Source: Rhizobiales bacterium Y(2018) (lineage in GTDB: Bacteria > Pseudomonadota > Alphaproteobacteria > Rhizobiales > Aestuariivirgaceae). Taken from it: a stretch of 64,000 bases of DNA. The notes beneath the pieces were generated by a model that was not told where the DNA came from, did not search any database, and saw only the letters and a program-made list of their open reading frames with translations. Shown one piece after another: positions 25,375 through 34,706 of this stretch. The position numbers and the translations under genes were made by a program. The stretch is taken from the NCBI GenBank assembly GCA_005502925.1, contig SCPD01000020.1:1-64000 (forward strand), written 5' to 3'. How positions within the stretch are numbered: position 1 is the stretch's first letter; every line of letters begins with the position of its first letter.

Positions 25375-28300
25375 TGCAGATGAGTGATCGTGAGGAAGCA
25401 CAAGGCGGCCTGTCGGCCTGGTTCATCCGGCGTCCGGTGGCCACCGCCTTGATGGCCATCGCCACCTTGCTGCTCGGCATCGCCGCTTTTCCCAATCTTG
25501 CCGTTTCGCCGCTGCCGGAAGTGGATTTTCCGACCCTCCAGGTCAGCGCCACCTTGCCGGGCGCCAGTCCGGAGACGATGGCGGCAGCCGTGGCGACACC
25601 GCTCGAGACCGCCTTCACCGGCATTGCCGGCATCACCGAGATGACCTCGACCAGCGCGCTGGGCTCGACCTCGATCAATATCCAGTTCATCCTCGAGCGT
25701 GACATCGATGTCGCGGCCCAGGAGGTCCAGGCGGCGATCAACAGCGTGGCGGGACGGCTGCCGGGCGACATGCCGAACCTGCCCACCTGGCGCAAGATCA
25801 ACCCCACCGATTCACCGGTCCTGATCCTGAGCGTCAGATCGCCGAGCCTGCCTTTGACCGAGCTCAGCGATATCGCCGAGACACGCCTCGCCCGCCGCAT
25901 CAGCCTGATCGACGGCGTGGCGCAGGTCAACATTGCCGGCCAGCAGAAGCCGGCGATCCGCATCCAGGCCGAGCCCGACCGTCTGGCCGGCTATGGCCTC
26001 ACCACGGCCGATCTGCGCATCGCCGTCCAGGGCGCCAATGTCAATCTGGCCAAGGGCGCCGTCTTTGGGCGCGATACGGTTTCGACGCTCGCCACCAATG
26101 ACCAGCTCTTCACGCCCGAGGCCTACAGCGAGATCGTTGTCGCCTGGCGCAATGGCGCTCCGGTCAAGGTCGGCGATGTGGCGCGGGTGGTAACGGGACC
26201 GGAAGACGCCTATGTCGCCGCCTTTCCGAGCGGCGAGCCGGGCTTAGGCCTCGTCATCATGCGCCAGCCCGGTGCCAATGTCGTCGCCATCGCCGATGCG
26301 ATCGGGGCCGCTCTGCCGCGCCTCACGGCCGATCTGCCGCCCGATATCGAAGTGAAGGTCCTCAACGACCGCACCCGCACCATCCGCTCGTCGCTGCATG
26401 AGGTGGAGCTGACGCTGATCGTCACCTTCTTTCTCGTCATCGCCGTCATGGGCTTCTTCCTACGCCAGGTGGCGGCGACGGCGATCGTCGCCGTGGTCCT
26501 CACCATCTCGGTGGTGGCGAGCTTCGCCGCCATGTATGTGCTGGGCTTCAGCCTCAACAATCTGACGCTCGTCGCCCTCATCATCGCCATCGGATTCGTC
26601 GTCGACGACGCGATCGTTGTGGTCGAGAACATCCATCGCCATATGGAGAAGGGCGAGACGGCCGTGACGGCGGCGCTGAAAGGTGTCCGCGAGATCGGCT
26701 TCACGGTCATATCCATTACCTTCTCCCTCATCGCCGCCTTCATCCCGATGTTGTTCATGAGCGGCATCATCGGCCGTCTGTTCCGCGAATTTTCGCTCAC
26801 CGTGACCATCTCGCTGCTGATCTCAGTGGTGGTCTCGCTCACTCTGGCGCCGATGTTGTGCGCGAAATTCATGCGGACCCCGAAGCACGTGGACACCGGC
26901 CACAAGCGGCGCACCCTCACCGATCGCCTGGTCGATGTCTATGCCGGCGGCTTGCGTTTCTCATTGCGCCATAAGGGCCTGATGCTGGCGGGCTTCTTCG
27001 CCACGGTGGCGGTAACGGGTGCCGGTTACGTCATGATTCCCAAAGGCTTCTTTCCGCTCCAGGACACGGCCTTCGTTTTTGGCACCACGATCGCGCCTGA
27101 GGACATCTCCTATACCGAGATGCGCAAGAAGCACCTCGCCATCGCCGACATCGTCAAAGCGGATCCGGCCGTCCAGGATTTCAGCATGGCGATCGGCCGC
27201 ACCGGCGGCAGCGCCTCGCTCGCCAATGGCCGTCTGTGGGTGGTGCTGAAAGACCGCTCCGACCGCGATGTCTCGGCCGAGGGTTTCATCGCCCGCTTGC
27301 GCCCGAAGCTCGCCGCCATCACCGGTATCGCCGTCCAGTTCCGCTCGGCCCAGGACATCAATGTCGGCGTCGGCGGTGGCGCCGCGCAGTATAATTATGT
27401 CGTGAGCTCCTATGATCAGAGCGAGCTGGCTCTGTGGACCGAGCGCCTGACCCAGGCGATGGCGCAATCGCCCGGCTTCCGCGATGTGCGCCATGATATG
27501 CAGCTTGGCGCCCGCATGCAGGCGATCACCATCGACCGCGCCGCCGCGGCGCGTTTCGGACTCACCGTCGATGCCGTCGACCAGGCGCTGTATGACGCTT
27601 TCGGCCAGCGCCAGATCGGCGAATATCAGACCCAGGTCAGCCAATATAATATCGTGATCGAGGTGGATCCGGCCTATTTCGCCCGGGTGTCGAGCCTGGA
27701 TTCGATCTTCCTGCGCTCGCCCCAGACCGGTGGCATGGTACCCTTGTCGGCGCTGGCCAAGTTCGAGCCGCAAAGCGCCGGCCCGCTCACCATCATCCGC
27801 AGCGCCCAGTCGCCGGCGGCCAATATCTCCTTCAATCTTCCCGCCGATGTCGCGTTGGGCGACGCCTTGACCACGATCGACCGGCTGAAAGTCGAGATCG
27901 GCATGCCGGCATCGCTCACCGGCCGCGCCCAAGGCACGGCGCAGGCCTTCGAGCAGTCGCTCGCCAGCCAGCCCTGGCTGGTGCTGGCGGCGCTGATCGC
28001 GGTCTATATCATTCTCGGCATTCTCTATGAGAGCTTTTCGACACCGCTCACCATCCTGTCGACGCTGCCTTCCGCGGGTCTCGGCGCGCTTCTCCTGCTC
28101 TGGCTGTGGCAGCTCGATTTCTCGGTGATGGCGCTGATCGGCGTCATCCTCTTGATCGGCATCGTCAAGAAGAACGGCATATTGATGGTCGATTTCGCCC
28201 TCGCCGCCAGGCGTGAGCGCGGCCTCGACGCCGAGACCGCGATCTATGAAGCGGCGCTGGCGCGCTTCCGCCCGATCATCATGACGACGATCGCGGCCAT

Positions 28301-28505
28301 GCTGGCGGCCATTCCACTGATGCTCGCCTTCGGCACTGGCGCCGAATTGCGCCAGCCTCTGGGCGTGGCGGTGGTCGGTGGTCTGGCGGTCAGCCAGCTT
28401 CTCACTCTGTTCTCGACACCCGTCGTCTATGTGGCGCTCGACCGGCTGTTCGCACGGCGCACCCCTGAGAGAGTGCCGGCCTTGCAGCGCCTGATGGCCT
28501 CATGA
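25374..28505 (+). CDS. Multidrug efflux RND transporter permease (MdtB/MdtC-like)
   Basis: A 1043 aa inner-membrane proton-driven pump. Length and layout match RND drug exporters: TM1 near 20-40, a large periplasmic loop, TM2-6, a second loop and TM8-12. The proton-relay motif is in VVDDAIVVVENIHRHME near 410-430, and the second-half GIVKKNGILMVDFAL segment is typical of MdtB/MdtC. Only one pump gene is present, unlike E. coli mdtBC, so it should work as a homotrimer. The ATG shares one base with the adaptor stop (TGATG). Confidence 0.94.
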   Translation: MQMSDREEAQGGLSAWFIRRPVATALMAIATLLLGIAAFPNLAVSPLPEVDFPTLQVSATLPGASPETMAAAVATPLETAFTGIAGITEMTSTSALGSTSINIQFILERDIDVAAQEVQAAINSVAGRLPGDMPNLPTWRKINPTDSPVLILSVRSPSLPLTELSDIAETRLARRISLIDGVAQVNIAGQQKPAIRIQAEPDRLAGYGLTTADLRIAVQGANVNLAKGAVFGRDTVSTLATNDQLFTPEAYSEIVVAWRNGAPVKVGDVARVVTGPEDAYVAAFPSGEPGLGLVIMRQPGANVVAIADAIGAALPRLTADLPPDIEVKVLNDRTRTIRSSLHEVELTLIVTFFLVIAVMGFFLRQVAATAIVAVVLTISVVASFAAMYVLGFSLNNLTLVALIIAIGFVVDDAIVVVENIHRHMEKGETAVTAALKGVREIGFTVISITFSLIAAFIPMLFMSGIIGRLFREFSLTVTISLLISVVVSLTLAPMLCAKFMRTPKHVDTGHKRRTLTDRLVDVYAGGLRFSLRHKGLMLAGFFATVAVTGAGYVMIPKGFFPLQDTAFVFGTTIAPEDISYTEMRKKHLAIADIVKADPAVQDFSMAIGRTGGSASLANGRLWVVLKDRSDRDVSAEGFIARLRPKLAAITGIAVQFRSAQDINVGVGGGAAQYNYVVSSYDQSELALWTERLTQAMAQSPGFRDVRHDMQLGARMQAITIDRAAAARFGLTVDAVDQALYDAFGQRQIGEYQTQVSQYNIVIEVDPAYFARVSSLDSIFLRSPQTGGMVPLSALAKFEPQSAGPLTIIRSAQSPAANISFNLPADVALGDALTTIDRLKVEIGMPASLTGRAQGTAQAFEQSLASQPWLVLAALIAVYIILGILYESFSTPLTILSTLPSAGLGALLLLWLWQLDFSVMALIGVILLIGIVKKNGILMVDFALAARRERGLDAETAIYEAALARFRPIIMTTIAAMLAAIPLMLAFGTGAELRQPLGVAVVGGLAVSQLLTLFSTPVVYVALDRLFARRTPERVPALQRLMAS

Positions 28506-29978
28506 GGTGAGCTCGGCGCCGACGCGCAGGAGCTCGCTGAGCAGGAGATCGAGATCGCTGGCGCGGGTGCGATGATTGCTGATCGCCACCCTGAGACAAT
28601 GTTGGCCGTTGATCGTCGTGTCGGACAATGTGGCGATGCCCTGTTCCTGCAGCCGCAGCATGATCTCGATATTGAGTGCCTTGAGCGCTTCCGCAGGTCT
28701 AGCCTGCGCCGGCCGGTAGCGGAAGCAGAGGATGTTGATCGTGGCGGGCGACAGCAGCTCGAGGCGTGGCTCCTGGGCGATGCTGCGGCTTAAGTATTGT
28801 GCCTGCGCGATGGCCTGGTCGATCAGGCGACCGAATTTCTCGACGCCATGCTCGCGGAGCGCCAGCCAGATCTTGAGCGCCCGGAAGCCGCGCGAGGTCT
28901 GCAGGCCATATTCATGCAGCCAGGCGCCGGCGGCGAGGCCGCGCGGCATGGTTTCGAGATATTCCGGCGTGACCGCGAAGGTGGCGCGATGCGCCGCCGC
29001 GTTCTTGAACAAGACGCAGCCCGCCTCGAACGGCGCATGCAGGCCCTTATGCGGATCGAAGGCAAGGGAATGGGCGCGCTCGAGACCTGAAACGCGAAAG
29101 CCATTCTCAGGCGCGATCGCCATCAGGGCGCCGATGCAGCCATCGACATGGAACCAGAGATCTTCCGCCTGGGCGAGATCGGCGAGCGCATGGAGATCAT
29201 CGATGGCGCCGGTATTGACGGTACCGGCGGTGGCGATGAGGCAGGCGGGCTTGAAGCCCTTGGCGCGATCTTTGGCGATCGCTTGCCGCAGCGCCGTGAT
29301 ATCGATGGTAAAATCCTTGTTCGTGCTGATGCGGCGCAGAGCGCGGTTGCCGAGGCCCAAAGTTTCCACCGCCTTGCGATGACAGCTATGCACCTGGTCC
29401 GACGCATAGAAGCGCAACGGCTTTTCAAGAGCCGCGATGCCATGCTCGCGGACATCGATGCCGGCTTTGACATTGCGCGCCACGGTGAGCGCCAGGAGAT
29501 TGGCCTCCGAACCGCCGTTCGTCAGCGTGCCGCTGGCCGAGACCGGGAACCCCACGATCTCCTTGCACCAGTTCACCACTTGCTGGTCGAGGAGGGCGGC
29601 GGCGTGATTGCCGCCGCCCAGATTGGAACCCTGGATCGCGGCCAGAAAATCACCGAGCGCGCCGGTGTAATTGCCGGCGCCCATATACCAGGACCAGAAG
29701 CGCGGATGATTGTTGCCCATCGGATAGGGCATCAGCTTCTCCGTCACATCGCGATAGATGTGATCGAGCTCTTGGGGTTTACGCGGCATGGGGCCGGTGA
29801 AGAACGCCTTTACCTCATCCGGCATCGGGCGCCAGGAGGGGCGCTCGTGGATGTCACGCAGATAAGCGACCGAATCATCGACGATGCGGTGCGACAGCGC
29901 CTTGAGCGTTGCCCAGTCCTCAGGGTCGAGCGTCTCCTCTCGGCGCGCCGCCGCTGGCGCGTTGCGCATGAGTCTCAT
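28500..29978 (-). CDS. PLP-dependent decarboxylase (group II, aromatic-L-amino-acid decarboxylase family)
   Basis: A 492 aa cytoplasmic decarboxylase. The PLP lysine is K311 in AFDPHKGLHAP, and the carboxylate-binding HVDGCIGALMAIAPE segment precedes it. The N-terminal part (HPRFWSWYMGAGNYTGALGDFLAA) is typical of the DDC/tyrosine decarboxylase group. The substrate could be an aromatic amino acid or another amino acid such as methionine; the sequence does not decide. I chose the ATG at 29978, with GGAAGG upstream; a much longer open frame runs across mddA but is out of frame with it. It is downstream of mddA by 35 bp, so the two are probably one operon. Confidence 0.88.
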   Translation of the reverse strand: MRLMRNAPAAARREETLDPEDWATLKALSHRIVDDSVAYLRDIHERPSWRPMPDEVKAFFTGPMPRKPQELDHIYRDVTEKLMPYPMGNNHPRFWSWYMGAGNYTGALGDFLAAIQGSNLGGGNHAAALLDQQVVNWCKEIVGFPVSASGTLTNGGSEANLLALTVARNVKAGIDVREHGIAALEKPLRFYASDQVHSCHRKAVETLGLGNRALRRISTNKDFTIDITALRQAIAKDRAKGFKPACLIATAGTVNTGAIDDLHALADLAQAEDLWFHVDGCIGALMAIAPENGFRVSGLERAHSLAFDPHKGLHAPFEAGCVLFKNAAAHRATFAVTPEYLETMPRGLAAGAWLHEYGLQTSRGFRALKIWLALREHGVEKFGRLIDQAIAQAQYLSRSIAQEPRLELLSPATINILCFRYRPAQARPAEALKALNIEIMLRLQEQGIATLSDTTINGQHCLRVAISNHRTRASDLDLLLSELLRVGAELTS

Positions 29979-30013
29979 CTTCTTTTCCTTCCGCGCAACG
30001 CGCTCTTTGAAAC

Positions 30014-30775
30014 TTACCGGGGCTGCTTTTCCGGCGCCTGTTTTTGCTTGAGTGCCGGGCGCGGGAAGAGCATGCCTACGTCGCGGCGATAGGCGCGGTA
30101 TCTGTCGCCGAAGACAGCGATGAGATCGCGTTCTTCGAGGAATATGCCGAGAAGGATGTAGCCGGTGGTCGCCAGCGAGAACAGGAGATGGCCGACCGTC
30201 ATGGTGGGCGCCGCCCAGAAGGCGAGCAGAAAGCCGACATAAAGCGGATGACGAACCCATTTGTAGAACAGGGGTGTGCGGAATTCGGTCGCCGGCAGTT
30301 TCTTGCCGCGCAGCCGCGCCCAGACTTGCGCGAGGCCGAACAGGTCGAAATGATTGATGAGGAAGGTGCTGAGCAGCAGGATGCCCCAGCCGAGCCAGAA
30401 GATGCCGTGGAAGGCCGCAATGCCTGCGGGATTTTCGACCTGCCACACGATATCGGGCATCGGCCGCCACTGCCACAGGAGCAGCGCCAGGACGAGGCTG
30501 GCGAACAGCACATAGGTGCTGCGCTCGACCGAGTGAGGCACCAGTTTCGTCCAGACGCGTTTGAAAGCCGGGCGCGCCATGATGCTGTGCTGTGCGGCGA
30601 ACAGGCCCAACAGCAGCACATTGACGATGAGCGCCTCGGACATGGGCGCCGCGAGGCCGCTGTCGATCGTCTTGGGTACGATGATGTTGCCGACGAAACA
30701 TATGGCATAGAGGAATGTGCCGAGGAAAATCGTGTAGGCGATGGCGCCATAAAGAAGGGCGATGAAACCTGCCAT
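30014..30775 (-). CDS. mddA: Methanethiol S-methyltransferase
   Basis: A 253 aa integral membrane methyltransferase related to isoprenylcysteine carboxyl methyltransferases. The N-terminus ([23 protein letters not shown]) and the C-terminal half, with [35 protein letters not shown] (given here in part) and [18 protein letters not shown], match MddA. MddA methylates methanethiol with S-adenosylmethionine to give dimethyl sulfide. Five or six hydrophobic segments are visible. It heads a two-gene unit with a PLP decarboxylase and is divergent from a BTAD-type regulator 78 bp away, which may control it. Confidence 0.85.
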   Translation of the reverse strand: MAGFIALLYGAIAYTIFLGTFLYAICFVGNIIVPKTIDSGLAAPMSEALIVNVLLLGLFAAQHSIMARPAFKRVWTKLVPHSVERSTYVLFASLVLALLLWQWRPMPDIVWQVENPAGIAAFHGIFWLGWGILLLSTFLINHFDLFGLAQVWARLRGKKLPATEFRTPLFYKWVRHPLYVGFLLAFWAAPTMTVGHLLFSLATTGYILLGIFLEERDLIAVFGDRYRAYRRDVGMLFPRPALKQKQAPEKQPR

Positions 30776-30853
30776 TGTCTGCTCCTGCTGAAAGATGCAC
30801 CCTCGTCACGATGATGCTAGACTGCAAACGAGGGCGCAGGCGTTGGAGGAAGC

Positions 30854-32824
30854 GTGGAAACGCTCATGGAATCCGCTCTGCCGAATTATGATGAGGAACT
30901 GAGATTCAAGCTGCTGGGGTCATTGGCCATCAGCCGCAGGAGCCTGCCTTGTGCCTTGCCGGCCTCGCGCAAGCTCAGGGCGCTGCTGGCCTATCTGACG
31001 CTGGCGCCGCAGCCCGTCGGCCGCGCTTTTCTCTGCGAGCTGCTCTGGGATGTGCCGAACGATCCGCGCGGCGAGTTGCGCTGGTGCTTGAGCAAGCTGC
31101 GCGGTCTGCTCGACGAGACGGGCCGTGAGCGCATCGTGACGGCGGACGACAAAGTCGCGCTCGATCTCAATGGGTGCGCCGTCGATGTCGTGGAGATCTC
31201 CGCTGCCATCGCGACGGGACTGGAGAAGCTCGGGGCCACGCGGCTCGGCGAGCTATCAACATTGTTCACCGGTGATTTTCTCGAAGGGCTCGATCTCGAC
31301 CGCTGTCCGGATTTTGCCGCCTGGCTGATGGCGCAGCGCCGGCGTTTCCGCGCCTGGCATGTGGCGGTGCTCGAGCATCTCGTGGCATGTACGGACGGAT
31401 CGGATGACGGGATCTTCGTCAGCCTCGAGAAATGGATCGCGCTCGCGCCCTTCGACCGGCGTGCCCATCTGGGCCTGCTCGCAGCCTTGGCCGCGCGCGG
31501 TCGTCTGCAGGAAGCTGATGAGCATCTGGCGGCGACGGCGCGCCGCTTCGATGCCGAGGGCATGGATGTCAATGCGTTGCGCGAGGAATGGCGACGCATC
31601 AGAACGCGCACCATGCCGTCGGTGCGGATGGACGCCGCGCCGCCGCCCGAGCCGGATGCTCCACGCCGCCGCGCTTTGGCGATCATGCCTTTCATCGGCG
31701 AAGCGAAGAGTGATGGTCTCACCCAGGACATCATCACCAGGCTCGCCAAATTGCGCAGTTTCGCCGTCATTGCCCGGGGTTCGGTTGCGGTCCTGGCCGA
31801 GCGCGGCGTCGAGCCGGTAGAGGCGGGACGCCGTCTCGAAGCCGACTATGTCGCGAGCGGCACGCTCAGCCGGCGCTCCGGTCGTCTCGTCGTGACGATC
31901 GAGCTCGCCGAAACCCGCAATGCAAGGATCGTGTGGACCGAGGTCTTCGATGAAGCCCGCGAGGACACGTTTCTCGTCCTCGAGGAAATCGGCGCGCGGA
32001 TCGTTTCGGCGATCGCCGGCGAGATCGAGGCCGCCGAGCGCGGCCGCGCGGTGCTGAAGCCGCCTGCCTCGCTCGATGCCTGGGAGGCGTATCATCGCGG
32101 CCTCTGGCATATGTATCGCTTCACCAAGGACGAGAACGACCAGGCGCGCCACTTCTTCGAGATGGCGGTGACGCTCGATCCCGCTTATTCGCGCGCTTAT
32201 GCCGGCCTCTCTTTCACCCATTGGCAAAGCGCCTTCCAGCATTGGGCCGACCGCAGAAGCGAAAGCGAGCTGGCTTACAAGGCGGCGGGCCGTGGTCTCA
32301 TCGCCGATGAGCATGATCCGGCGGCGCATTGGGCCATGGGCCGGGCGCTGTGGCTCAAAGGCGGCCGCGACGACGCGATGGTCGAGCTGCGTCAGGCGGT
32401 GGCGCTCAGTCCGAGCTTCGCGCTCGGCCATTATGCGCTGTCTTTCGTCGGCTGCCAGTCGGGCGATCCGCGCGAGGCGATCGGCTCATCCGATCATTCA
32501 CGCAGTCTGAGCCCCTTCGATCCCTTGCTCTTCGGCATGTTGGGAACGCGGGCGCTCGCCCATGTCCGCTTGGGCGACTTCGAGGAAGCGGCGGAGTGGG
32601 CGCTCAAGGCGGCGGGACGGCCCAATGCCCATGCCACCATCCAGGCGATCGCCGCTTATTGTCTGGCGCTCGCCGGCCGCATCGAGGAGGGCCGCGTCTT
32701 CGCCGCCGCGATCCGCCGCACGCTGCCGTCTTATGGTTTCGAGGATTTTCGCACGACCTTCCAATTTCCCGCCGATGTTGAAAGCCTATTCCGCCAGGGC
32801 GCGAGGCGGATTGGATTGGAGTAG
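30854..32824 (+). CDS. BTAD-type transcriptional regulator with TolB-like and TPR domains
   Basis: A 656 aa multidomain protein. Residues about 17-105 resemble the winged helix of SARP-type activators, and about 110-255 the bacterial transcriptional activation domain. Residues about 275-400 (ALAIMPFIG...LEADYVASGTLSR) form a TolB/FlgO-like nucleotide- or protein-binding domain. The remainder has TPR-like helices (residues about 410-640). It starts with a GTG at 30854. It is divergent from mddA and the PLP decarboxylase, its most likely targets. No transmembrane segment is evident. Confidence 0.82.
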   Translation: METLMESALPNYDEELRFKLLGSLAISRRSLPCALPASRKLRALLAYLTLAPQPVGRAFLCELLWDVPNDPRGELRWCLSKLRGLLDETGRERIVTADDKVALDLNGCAVDVVEISAAIATGLEKLGATRLGELSTLFTGDFLEGLDLDRCPDFAAWLMAQRRRFRAWHVAVLEHLVACTDGSDDGIFVSLEKWIALAPFDRRAHLGLLAALAARGRLQEADEHLAATARRFDAEGMDVNALREEWRRIRTRTMPSVRMDAAPPPEPDAPRRRALAIMPFIGEAKSDGLTQDIITRLAKLRSFAVIARGSVAVLAERGVEPVEAGRRLEADYVASGTLSRRSGRLVVTIELAETRNARIVWTEVFDEAREDTFLVLEEIGARIVSAIAGEIEAAERGRAVLKPPASLDAWEAYHRGLWHMYRFTKDENDQARHFFEMAVTLDPAYSRAYAGLSFTHWQSAFQHWADRRSESELAYKAAGRGLIADEHDPAAHWAMGRALWLKGGRDDAMVELRQAVALSPSFALGHYALSFVGCQSGDPREAIGSSDHSRSLSPFDPLLFGMLGTRALAHVRLGDFEEAAEWALKAAGRPNAHATIQAIAAYCLALAGRIEEGRVFAAAIRRTLPSYGFEDFRTTFQFPADVESLFRQGARRIGLE

Positions 32825-32845
32825 GCGCGCGCCTTCCTATCACTT

Positions 32846-32871
32846 CCCTTCTCCCGCAAGCGGGAGAAGGG
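32846..32871. terminator. Hairpin between convergent genes
   Basis: CCCTTCTCCCG (32846-32856) pairs with CGGGAGAAGGG (32861-32871) around a CAAG loop. It lies between the BTAD regulator stop (32824) and the convergent OmpA-like gene (ends 32896). It is suited to end transcription from both sides, although a clear T-run is missing. The stem resembles the one at 14660-14697. Confidence 0.65.
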
Positions 32872-32895
32872 GGAGTTGGGTAGACCGCCGTTCAT

Positions 32896-33420
32896 TCAAA
32901 ACTCCGGCGTCTCCTGCAAATTGGTAATCACGCGCCGGTTCTGCGACTGGCATTCGATCTCGGGGCAGTCGGTGCCGATTTTGTCGCGGCCATAGCCCTT
33001 GGCCAGCAGGCGTTCGCGCGCGATGCCTTGCGAGGCAAGATAGTCGCGCACCGCGTCGGCGCGTTTCTGCGACAAGGCCGTCTGCGCTTGCGCATCGCCC
33101 GGATCATCCGCGGAGCCCTGCAGCTTCACCTTCCACTGTGGATATTTGATGAGCCACTCCACCTGCTTGTCGAGCGTCATCAACGCGGTTTCGTCGAGCG
33201 CCGCCGAGCCTTCGGCGAAGAAGATGCGCCGCCCGACATTGACCATGAAATCCTCTTCACTGCCCGCCTCGACACTGATACCGCCCTGGAGGGGGGGCGT
33301 CTCGCTCTCGGATGCGCCGGGCAGATTGTTTTTTTGCACGATGACATAGACCGTCACCAGGGCGATCAGTGCCAGCAGCAGCCACAGACCGTTCGGCAAT
33401 TTCCTCACGTTATCCGGCAT
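32896..33420 (-). CDS. OmpA family protein with N-terminal membrane anchor
   Basis: A 174 aa envelope protein. One hydrophobic segment at about 11-28 (LWLLLALIALVTVYVIV) lacks a cleavage or lipobox site, so the protein is probably anchored in the inner membrane. The OmpA peptidoglycan-binding domain covers about 65-165 and includes LQGSADDPGDAQAQTALSQKRADAVRDYL in part. The start overlaps the stop of the L,D-transpeptidase gene upstream (ATGA). Its last 110 residues are close to those of the OmpA lipoprotein at 34185, so the two arose by duplication. Confidence 0.9.
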   Translation of the reverse strand: MPDNVRKLPNGLWLLLALIALVTVYVIVQKNNLPGASESETPPLQGGISVEAGSEEDFMVNVGRRIFFAEGSAALDETALMTLDKQVEWLIKYPQWKVKLQGSADDPGDAQAQTALSQKRADAVRDYLASQGIARERLLAKGYGRDKIGTDCPEIECQSQNRRVITNLQETPEF

Positions 33421-34109
33421 CAGCCCGGCGGCTCGGTATGGGCCGTCGCGGCCTCATCGATCACGGGTGCCCCCAGATGCTTGAGGACGAGCACGCGCGT
33501 GCCGAGCGGGCAACGCAGATAGAGATCGATGATGTCTTCGGGAAACATGCGGATGCAGCCATAGGAAACATTCGAGCCGATGGTCCAGGGCTCGGGCGTG
33601 CCATGCAGGCGGTAGCCGAGATCGACGCCGTCACGATAGAGATACAGTGTTCGGGGACCCAGAGGATTGTCGGGCCCGGGCGCCATCGACACGGGCAGAT
33701 CGGGATGGCGCTGCCTGAGACCCGGCGGCGGATCCCAGCGCGGCCAGAGTGCCTTGTGGTCGATGCGGGCGCGGCCATACCAGCGATAGCCATCCTGTCC
33801 GACGCCCACGCCATACCGCAAGGCGGTGCGGTTCTCGAAGACGAGATAGAGGAAGTGGTTGCCGGTATCGATCACGGCACTACCCGGCGGTTCGGTGCTG
33901 AAATACTGCACCAGCTGGCGCCGCCAGCGTGGCTTGATCTTCTTCCAGTTGGTCAGGCGGTAGGCATGCCCATAGTCTTCCTGGTCGCCGGCGAAATAAG
34001 CAAGCGCCGCGGGGCTGTAGGCTCGCGCGCTGGCGTCAGCCCGCACTATGCCGCCGGCGGTACAGGCCGCCGCGAAACCGGACAGGAATTGACGTTTAGT
34101 CAAGGGCAT
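33420..34109 (-). CDS. L,D-transpeptidase (YkuD family), copy B
   Basis: A 229 aa periplasmic enzyme expected to cross-link peptidoglycan or attach proteins to it. The YkuD core carries H169 and C185 in HGTPEPWTIG and NVSYGCIRMF. The family motif SHGCIR has Tyr in place of the His before Gly-Cys. An N-terminal signal with KRQFLSG resembles a twin-arginine or Sec signal. I chose the ATG at 34109; a TTG at 34124 is possible. It overlaps an OmpA-type gene downstream and is paralogous to the transpeptidase at 34707. Confidence 0.9.
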   Translation of the reverse strand: MPLTKRQFLSGFAAACTAGGIVRADASARAYSPAALAYFAGDQEDYGHAYRLTNWKKIKPRWRRQLVQYFSTEPPGSAVIDTGNHFLYLVFENRTALRYGVGVGQDGYRWYGRARIDHKALWPRWDPPPGLRQRHPDLPVSMAPGPDNPLGPRTLYLYRDGVDLGYRLHGTPEPWTIGSNVSYGCIRMFPEDIIDLYLRCPLGTRVLVLKHLGAPVIDEAATAHTEPPG

Positions 34110-34184
34110 GGCCCGACACCTCAACTCGAGCCCTCACTCAAGCCGGTCCAGTCTACATGATCGCAGTCGCCTCGCCAAATAGCG

Positions 34185-34703
34185 TCAGAACTCGGGATTT
34201 TCCTGGAGATTGGTCACGACGCGGCGGTTCTGCGACTTGCATTCGATCTCCGGGCAATCCTCGCCGATCTTGTCGCGGCCGTAGCCCTTGGCCAGCATGC
34301 GCTCGGGCGCGATGCCGCGTGAGGAGAGATAATTGCGCACCGCATCGGCGCGCTTCTGCGACAAGGCCTTCTGTGACGCCACCGAGCCCGGGTCATCGGC
34401 CGAACCTTGCAGCTTCACCTTCCATTGCGGATGTTGATTGAGCCACTCCGCCTGCTTGTCGAGCGTCACCCGCGCCGTGTCGTCGAGCTCGGCCGAGCTC
34501 TGCTTGAAGAAGGTTCGGCGGCCGACATTGACCATGAAATCTTCTTCCGTGCCGGCGGCCACATTGATGCCGCCGCCGACCGGCGCATTGGTGCCTTCGG
34601 TCGGTGACGCCATGTTGCTGGTGCCGCCGCTGCTGGCGCAGCCCAGAAGCGCCAGCATCAAGGCGAGGGCGGCGATGTCTTTCAGGTTCGTTGCGATTGT
34701 CAT
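34185..34703 (-). CDS. OmpA family lipoprotein (Pal-like)
   Basis: A 172 aa lipoprotein. The signal peptide ends in a lipobox LLGC (residues about 19-22), so Cys22 would be lipidated and the protein sent to a membrane, probably the outer one. The OmpA domain lies at about 65-165. It follows the L,D-transpeptidase gene at 34707 by 3 bp. Its paralogue at 32896 keeps the domain but has a transmembrane anchor instead of the lipobox, suggesting the two copies sit in different membranes. Confidence 0.92.
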   Translation of the reverse strand: MTIATNLKDIAALALMLALLGCASSGGTSNMASPTEGTNAPVGGGINVAAGTEEDFMVNVGRRTFFKQSSAELDDTARVTLDKQAEWLNQHPQWKVKLQGSADDPGSVASQKALSQKRADAVRNYLSSRGIAPERMLAKGYGRDKIGEDCPEIECKSQNRRVVTNLQENPEF

Positions 34704-34706
34704 GGA

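Noticed and set aside
28500-30827. 775-codon minus-strand frame suggesting a fusion of decarboxylase with an N-terminal domain
   Set aside because: The upstream part reads mddA in the wrong frame. The decarboxylase has its own ATG with a ribosome site at 29978.
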